A DNA stretch of 26,443 nt, taken from contig JADFLN010000003.1 of assembly GCA_022564385.1 (NCBI GenBank), forward strand, positions 5,138 to 31,580, given 5' to 3'. This document shows, piece after piece, positions 22,209 to 26,443 of the stretch (positions are counted from its first letter, which is position 1; every line of letters starts with the position of its first letter). The position numbers were made by a program, and so were the translations under genes. The stretch comes from Nitrososphaerota archaeon. Lineage in GTDB: Archaea; Thermoproteota; Nitrososphaeria; Nitrososphaerales; Nitrosopumilaceae. The notes below the pieces were generated by a model that ran no database searches, was not told the origin of the DNA, and was given only the letters and a program-made list of their open reading frames with translations.

Positions 22209-22283
22209 TGGGCCCGATGTGATTCGAACACATGACCTTTCGATTATCAGTCGAACGCTCCAGCCAAGCTGAGCTACGAGCCC
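22209..22283 (-). tRNA. tRNA-Ile (GAU)
   Basis: The cloverleaf is complete on the minus strand. Acceptor GGGCTCG pairs with CGGGCCC, discriminator A. Anticodon loop CTGATAA has GAT, with stem TTCGA/TCGAA, and the T arm is ATGTG/CACAT with a normal TTCGAAT loop. No intron. The 3' end is 8 bases from the stop of the upstream regulator gene. Confidence 0.96.
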
Positions 22284-22316
22284 ACGAACAATTCTCTAGG
22301 CTGGAGTCATTTAAGT

Positions 22317-22871
22317 TTAATTTTCTTTCCACTTGATTGAACAGCCAATTGAAGGATCAAAATCCTTTTCAATTTTTTCACCAGACAATAATTTTTGTAT
22401 GTTGTTAATCATTGTCTTTTCTGTAACTGTATCATCTGGTTTCATGGCATTGTCAATTCTTCCATGAAAAACTAACTGTTTTTGACTATTGAATAAGAAT
22501 GGGTCTGGGGTGCATATTGCACCATATTTCTTGGCAACCTCTTGTGTTTCATCTACTAAGTAATCAAACCCAAATCCTTTCTCTTTTGCTGTTTGTTTCA
22601 TAGCATCAAAACTATCCTCAGGATAATCTGTAGAATCATTGCTGTTAATTCCTATGATGGCAATTTCCTTTCCAAATTTTTCATAGAGTTCATTTAGCGC
22701 ATCTATTTTTGCCTTAACATATGGACAATGGTTACACATGAAAATTACTAGAATTCCTTTGTAATTGCTGTAATCATTTAGCGAATGTTTTTTATCATCA
22801 ATTCCCAATAATTCAAAATCAGGTGCAATATTTCCTGCTTTCAATTTTACTTGTGATTCTAAAAGTACCAT
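22317..22871 (-). CDS. Thioredoxin-fold redoxin (AhpC/TSA-like)
   Basis: The 184 residues form a thioredoxin-fold protein: GNIAPDFELLGIDDKKHSL is the usual redoxin opening, and GILVIFMCNHCPYVKAKID carries an active-site CxxC (Cys46-Asn-His-Cys49). The VAKKYGAICTPDPFLFN segment gives the second conserved feature, a Thr-Pro where the cis-Pro sits. It has no signal peptide, so it is probably cytoplasmic. It may reduce disulphides or peroxides, and the YGAICTPDPF form is typical of the redoxin-domain subgroup whose substrate is unknown. Gene stands alone between tRNA-Ile and tRNA-Ala. Confidence 0.88.
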   Translation of the reverse strand: MVLLESQVKLKAGNIAPDFELLGIDDKKHSLNDYSNYKGILVIFMCNHCPYVKAKIDALNELYEKFGKEIAIIGINSNDSTDYPEDSFDAMKQTAKEKGFGFDYLVDETQEVAKKYGAICTPDPFLFNSQKQLVFHGRIDNAMKPDDTVTEKTMINNIQKLLSGEKIEKDFDPSIGCSIKWKEN

Positions 22872-22951
22872 GGAAAAATCATCTTGTTTTCAAATAAAAT
22901 CCTTGTCACGAAGACAACAATTAAAATCCATAGATTAATCATTTATCATAT

Positions 22952-23025
22952 GGGCCGGTAGTATAGCCTGGTAGTATACCCGCCTTGCACGCGGGGGGTC
23001 ACGGATTCGAATTCCGTCCGGTCCA
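22952..23025 (+). tRNA. tRNA-Ala (UGC)
   Basis: Acceptor GGGCCGG pairs with CCGGTCC, giving the G3-U70 pair that marks tRNA-Ala, discriminator A. Anticodon loop CTTGCAC has TGC, stem CCCGC/GCGGG. T arm ACGGA/TCCGT with loop TTCGAAT. No intron. Confidence 0.96.
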
Positions 23026-23070
23026 CTTTTTATTATTTACGATCTATGATGAATTTCAGACTTCTGGATG

Positions 23071-23081
23071 GATTTAAATAG
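23071..23081 (+). promoter_or_regulatory. TATA box of the 33-residue gene
   Basis: GATTTAAATAG is centred 27 bases before the ATG at 23103, a normal archaeal spacing, which supports the small frame being real. Confidence 0.5.
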
Positions 23082-23102
23082 GATTAGTTATGTTTTCATT
23101 TT

Positions 23103-23204
23103 ATGACAAGTCCTGCAGATGGATGGCCAGTATTTATTCCACTCATTGTTGGTTTAGCTCCAGGTTTGATATATTGGATAGCAATTACCGCAAAGAGAAA
23201 ATAA
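23103..23204 (+). CDS. 33-residue single-pass membrane protein
   Basis: The peptide opens with MTSPADGWPVFIPLIVG, continues with LAPGLIYWIAITA and ends KRK. One helix of about 21 residues (10-30) spans the membrane, and the positive tail should face the cytoplasm. It has a TATA box at the correct distance, and a U-rich tract (CTCTTTTTAATCTCTTTTT, about 23213-23231) follows, so it looks like a complete small transcription unit. It may be a tiny subunit of a respiratory or monooxygenase complex or a free peptide; no family was recognised. Gene callers with a length limit miss it. Confidence 0.6.
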   Translation: MTSPADGWPVFIPLIVGLAPGLIYWIAITAKRK

Positions 23205-23289
23205 ATTCACATCTCTTTTTAATCTCTTTTTATTATTACTAAAGTTAATTTAGGTTAAACGTTGTTACCTTTTTTGTTCACTATATGAT

Positions 23290-24417
23290 ATGTTACACAA
23301 AATTAAACTAGCAATTCAAAGAAACTTGATGCAGAAACTTGTTCTAAGCGCATTTTTGATTTTATTTTTAGTTCCATTTTCACAAGTATCCTCTGCACAA
23401 TTTACAGATAATCCTTCAACACTTTCTACATTTCTTAGTACAACTCCTTTCGTATATCATGATTCTGAGGGATTTGCGATTGTAGTTGGAATGGTTGAAA
23501 GTGCTAATTCACAAGCCTTCATTACTAATGTAGAACTTCAGGTAAAATTTTTTGTTGGTTCTGATTCTGAACCATTAGAAATTCTAACAGGTTATACAAC
23601 ACTTCAAGTAATTCCTCCTAATGGACAATCCCCATTTGCTATTCGTTCAGATACTGCAAATCCTAACATTACTAAGGCATCCGTATCCATTTTGAGATTT
23701 GATTCTTCAGAAGCTAAAGAAAAATTGCTCACAGTATTTTCTACTGATGTCTTTTTAGAACCTTCCTTTGATTTGTTAGATCCTGATCCTACACTACTCT
23801 TCTCAGGAGTTTTGCGAAATGGGGATACTATTTTTAATACTAATGTCTACCTTGCATTCTATGACGTCTTTGAACCTTCAAGAGTTCTTGGAGTATCTAC
23901 AATTGAAATTGGTGATGTGGAGCCAAACGAAGAAGTACTCTTAGAGTTTAACGAAAAAATCAATTCTTCTGCTGTGGGATTCCTACTGTTTTCTGAATCT
24001 GATAAATTTTATTCTGATTTTGTTGATGTAAAAATTCCTCCTCTTCAGGTCTCTACAAAATTAGTAACCATTTCTGATGTGACTGTAGAAGATACAATGG
24101 GAAATAAATTATCTGAAATCAAAGTGGGTTCAACTGTTAACATAAAAAGTGAAACTTGGATACAGTTTGCTGCAGATCAGAAATCCAATGAAACTGCATA
24201 TACCTATTATGTACAAATCAAAGAGTCTGGAACATCCCCCTATGTTGAATATATTGGAAAATTTGATGGACGATTCATTGGGACAGGAACTGAATCTCAA
24301 ACTATAGATTGGATTCCAGAAAAAAAGGGATTATTTTTCATTGAGACATTTGTTTGGGACAGAAACAATATTCCAATAGCAGAACAAGGTCCAATTGTTT
24401 TAATTATTGTAAACTAA
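23290..24417 (+). CDS. Secreted protein with beta-sandwich domains, unknown function
   Basis: The 375 residues begin with a signal peptide: basic head, then LVLSAFLILFLVPFSQVSSA with a likely cut after SSA. The rest is a chain of beta domains without Cys. The first (about 45-130) reads FAIVVGMVESANSQAFITNV, similar to the FxLYD class. The second (140-250) contains LLFSGVLRNGDTIFNTNVYL and repeats its theme. The third (260-375) reads TISDVTVEDTMGNKLSEIKV and ends in an invasin/Ig-like strand. A surface or periplasm-like role is inferred. Gene start ATG at 23290; an internal ATG at 23329 is possible and would also give a signal peptide. Confidence 0.72.
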   Translation: MLHKIKLAIQRNLMQKLVLSAFLILFLVPFSQVSSAQFTDNPSTLSTFLSTTPFVYHDSEGFAIVVGMVESANSQAFITNVELQVKFFVGSDSEPLEILTGYTTLQVIPPNGQSPFAIRSDTANPNITKASVSILRFDSSEAKEKLLTVFSTDVFLEPSFDLLDPDPTLLFSGVLRNGDTIFNTNVYLAFYDVFEPSRVLGVSTIEIGDVEPNEEVLLEFNEKINSSAVGFLLFSESDKFYSDFVDVKIPPLQVSTKLVTISDVTVEDTMGNKLSEIKVGSTVNIKSETWIQFAADQKSNETAYTYYVQIKESGTSPYVEYIGKFDGRFIGTGTESQTIDWIPEKKGLFFIETFVWDRNNIPIAEQGPIVLIIVN

Positions 24418-24515
24418 ACTGAGATTCAAAAAATCAAAGAAATTGATATTATAAAGATGGTTACAAATAAAAAAATTACATATCCTTTAAATTCAGAAAG
24501 AATGTTCTGAACTGA

Positions 24516-25223
24516 GTGCTGAATAATAAATTTAACAAACTTTTCATGATTACTACTATATCATTACTTGTAGTAATTTCGTCAGGTTCCCAGGCTTTTG
24601 GTTATGGTGCTCCTCCTCCAAATGATGCTAACAATTACACTGTAAAGATAACCCATGAAAATGAATCGTATAGTCTTGGAGAATCAATAACATTTTCTGG
24701 AAGTGTCAACAAATATGATGAAGGCAGGAATTTACGAATTTCGATTTTTGATTCTAGTAATAACTTTATTGTAACTCAGAAAACTCCAGTTAATACTGAT
24801 GGCACATTCTTACATAGTGTAATACTAAATGAGAAATTCTTTGATGGAAAATTTATAGTCAAAGCTCAATATGGAATTTCAAAGACAACAGTCAAAATAA
24901 TATCATTTGTGATACAATCCAATGATGATACTTTAGTTTCTCAAGATAACGAAATTCCTGATTGGGTAAAGAATAATGCTGGATGGTGGGCAGCAGGAGA
25001 AATTGATGACAATTCATTTGTACAAGGAATTCAGTTTTTGATAAAAGTAGGACTGATGAAAATACCTGCTACTGAACAAGGTTTAGTTTCTCAAGATAAC
25101 GAAATTCCTGATTGGATAAAGAATAATGCTGGATGGTGGGCAGCAGGAGAAATTGATGACAATTCATTTGTACAAGGAATTCAGTTTTTGATAAAAGTAG
25201 GACTGATGAAAATATCAAATTAA
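24516..25223 (+). CDS. Secreted protein with Ig-like domain and duplicated Trp-rich C-terminal module
   Basis: GTG at 24516 is preferred because it provides the Lys-containing head of a signal peptide (MLNNKFNKLFM, then ISLLVVISSGSQAFG); ATG at 24546 is an alternative. Residues 40-130 form an Ig-like domain (YSLGESITFSGSVNKYDEGR and similar). The C-terminus has two nearly identical modules of about 45 residues, with IPDWVKNNAGWWAAGEIDDN and GIQFLIKVGLMKI. This module is widespread in Nitrososphaerota secreted proteins and may bind the S-layer or sugars (unproven). The duplicate is so fresh that only one base differs over 133 bases. Confidence 0.8.
   Translation: MLNNKFNKLFMITTISLLVVISSGSQAFGYGAPPPNDANNYTVKITHENESYSLGESITFSGSVNKYDEGRNLRISIFDSSNNFIVTQKTPVNTDGTFLHSVILNEKFFDGKFIVKAQYGISKTTVKIISFVIQSNDDTLVSQDNEIPDWVKNNAGWWAAGEIDDNSFVQGIQFLIKVGLMKIPATEQGLVSQDNEIPDWIKNNAGWWAAGEIDDNSFVQGIQFLIKVGLMKISN
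24932..25214 (+). repeat. 133-bp tandem duplication (150-bp period)
   Basis: Bases 24932-25064 and 25082-25214 are identical except one base (GTA versus ATA, Val to Ile). They encode the Trp-rich module. The near identity, silent sites included, points to recent duplication or gene conversion. Confidence 0.92.
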
Positions 25224-25342
25224 CATGAAATGATTTTCATTTAATAACAAACATATCTTGAAACAAGAACTTTGGCGTGATTTATACCTAAAACCTATCA
25301 AAAAACTAGTAGATTTATTTTCAAAGAATTTCATACATTTGC

Positions 25343-25816
25343 ATGTCTGAATTTTCTCTTGTTGCTACTGGTGGCACATTTGATATAATTCATAGAGGTC
25401 ATCTAACTTTACTTTCAGATGCATTTGCAATTTCTGATAAAGTAATAATTGGATTAACTAGTGATGAACTTGCTGAAAAAAAGGGGAAGCTCCTAATCAA
25501 TAAATATAAAAATCGACTTGTGAATTTGATAACAGTTATTTTAAAAGAATTTCCAAACTCATCATTCCAAATTAACAAACTAGACAATGATTTTGGACCT
25601 GCTGTTTTAGAGAAAGAAGTTGAAGCTTTGGTAGTTAGCGATGAAACAAGTAATCAAGGTACCATTCTAAATCAACTTAGAGAAGAAAAGAAACTACCTC
25701 CTGTTAAAATCATAACAGTTCCAATGTTTTTGGCAAAAGATGGCACAAGAATATCTACCACTCGAATAAAAAACTCTGAAATTGATACAGAGGGAAACTT
25801 GCTATCAATTGACTAA
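25343..25816 (+). CDS. Phosphopantetheine adenylyltransferase, archaeal type
   Basis: CoaD-type enzymes transfer AMP from ATP to 4'-phosphopantetheine in coenzyme A synthesis. The 157 residues belong to the archaeal/eukaryotic COG1019 group. GTFDIIHRGHLTLLSDAF holds the nucleotidyltransferase HxGH (His-Arg-Gly-His) and GTRISTTRIKNSEID is the second signature (ISxTxI). GLTSDELAEKKGK and VVSDETSNQG complete the site. Length and order are normal. ATG at 25343 is preceded by AT-rich DNA. It is probably transcribed with the following gene, 55 bases on. Confidence 0.93.
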   Translation: MSEFSLVATGGTFDIIHRGHLTLLSDAFAISDKVIIGLTSDELAEKKGKLLINKYKNRLVNLITVILKEFPNSSFQINKLDNDFGPAVLEKEVEALVVSDETSNQGTILNQLREEKKLPPVKIITVPMFLAKDGTRISTTRIKNSEIDTEGNLLSID

Positions 25817-25871
25817 TAGCTTGTCTAACTTTGAGTAATTGGAATAAAACAAAATTCTAGAATTAAGCCTT

Positions 25872-26201
25872 ATGACAATCATCAATTACATGATGAAAAA
25901 AATTGATACTGATATCTCAAACCTGAAACAGGGGCTGTACCCTCAAAATCTCTTATTCTGGTATAATAAAATTATTAGAGAAACAATTGAGATGGCACCT
26001 CCTTGGCTTGAAGATAAAATCAAAGTTCATCAAGATCCAATCCTTACAATGAAATTTAATTTGGATATTTCAAAACGTGCAGTTAGATACTTTATGATTG
26101 TAGTTGATAATAACCTAGATGATATGCCATATTCAACAAAACTCTATTTTCTCAAAGTCCAAGAGATAATGTCGAATGAAATGGATAAATCTCTCATTTG
26201 A
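25872..26201 (+). CDS. Conserved-looking helical protein, unknown function
   Basis: The 109 residues are mainly helical and soluble. The middle shows EMAPPWLEDKIKVHQDPILT and the C-terminal half a long helix AVRYFMIVVDNNLDDMPYST, followed by KLYFLKVQEIMSNEMDK. No enzyme motif, Cys or membrane helix is seen. It has the same direction as coaD, so one transcript is likely. Shorter starts at ATG 25890 or 25893 are possible. I do not recognise the family. Confidence 0.6.
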   Translation: MTIINYMMKKIDTDISNLKQGLYPQNLLFWYNKIIRETIEMAPPWLEDKIKVHQDPILTMKFNLDISKRAVRYFMIVVDNNLDDMPYSTKLYFLKVQEIMSNEMDKSLI

Positions 26202-26275
26202 TACGATTTTATTATTTTAGGCATAGATTGAAGCTCTAACTATCTATATCCAATAAATTTGAATTCTATAGTATA

Positions 26276-26443
26276 ATGGAACTTTACAAATCAAAGTATT
26301 TTCAGAAAAAAAAATCTGGAAGAAATTCTAATAGAAACGAAAAACCATTTCGTTCCTTTAGAAATTCCAGAGATGATGGAGATTCAAGAGATGATAGACG
26401 CGGAGAATCTACAACTGTAACTTGTGCTGATTGTGGTACAGAA
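26276..26443 (+). CDS. Zinc-ribbon-like protein, N-terminal part (3' end outside window)
   Basis: The frame begins at ATG 26276 and runs off the window after 56 residues. The head is basic and disordered with Arg/Asn/Ser/Asp repeats (FRSFRNSRDDGDSRDDRRGE). Just before the edge comes VTCADCGTE, a CxxC knuckle of the type found in CxxC-x(n)-CxxC zinc-binding domain proteins of archaea. The second CxxC would be beyond base 26443. The disordered, charged head plus zinc ribbon suggests nucleic-acid binding, by inference. Confidence 0.65.
   Translation, partial: MELYKSKYFQKKKSGRNSNRNEKPFRSFRNSRDDGDSRDDRRGESTTVTCADCGTE

Noticed and set aside
23046..23070. C/D box RNA beginning at ATGATGA after tRNA-Ala
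   Set aside because: No box D follows at a fitting distance, and the stretch overlaps the promoter of the small gene.

Overview
The window is a piece of an AT-rich genome from an ammonia-oxidising archaeon of the Nitrososphaerota (Thaumarchaeota), most likely a marine Nitrosopumilus-like organism. The evidence is a full archaeal ammonia monooxygenase locus (amoB, amoC, amoX, amoA). It is supported by archaeal-type genes (geranylgeranyl reductase, eS1, Pcc1, a RecJ-like DHH protein, archaeal phosphopantetheine adenylyltransferase), a tRNA with two introns, many TTG/GTG starts, and TATA boxes about 25-29 nt before start codons, as expected for leaderless transcripts.

Layout. (1) 1-2163: two tandem, near-duplicate secreted proteins made of calcium-binding thrombospondin type 3 modules; the second ends in a decayed extra module. 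(2) 2226-4374: tRNA-dihydrouridine synthase, a stand-alone Lrp/AsnC effector domain, a possible structured RNA, a PII signal protein and a 58-residue HTH-like protein. (3) 4483-6653: a membrane-anchored protein of unknown role, a PD-(D/E)XK-like protein, a small unknown and an ASCH-domain protein. (4) 6709-10564, minus strand: a MoxR ATPase and VWA protein pair, and geranylgeranyl reductase for archaeal lipid saturation. A GC-rich candidate small RNA follows at 10650-10722. (5) 10754-15201, minus strand: an information-processing operon (uS15, RecJ-like, Pcc1, SerS, eS1, COG1325 RNA-binding protein) with overlapping or closely spaced genes. (6) 15328-19471: the ammonia monooxygenase region. 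amoB points left, amoC-amoX-amoA point right from a shared 255-bp promoter region, and three small membrane proteins lie beyond amoB, two of which may be the recently proposed accessory subunits. (7) 19608-23204: an orphan Dam-like methyltransferase, four tRNAs (Thr, Leu with two introns, Ile, Ala), a ribbon-helix-helix/zinc protein, an HTH regulator with a degenerate B12-domain-like sensor, a thioredoxin-fold protein and a 33-residue membrane protein. (8) 23290-26443: two secreted proteins, CoaD for coenzyme A, an unknown, and the start of a zinc-ribbon protein.

How it fits together. The centre is the energy module: ammonia is oxidised by the copper enzyme whose metal ligands are visible in AmoB and AmoC. 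PII and the Lrp-type domain are plausible nitrogen or amino acid sensors, but nothing in the sequence links them directly to amo. Most remaining genes are housekeeping (translation, tRNA modification, lipid and CoA synthesis). The secreted acidic and Ig-like proteins probably decorate the cell surface. No CRISPR array, insertion sequence or phage gene was seen, and no gap over 300 bases lacks a gene.
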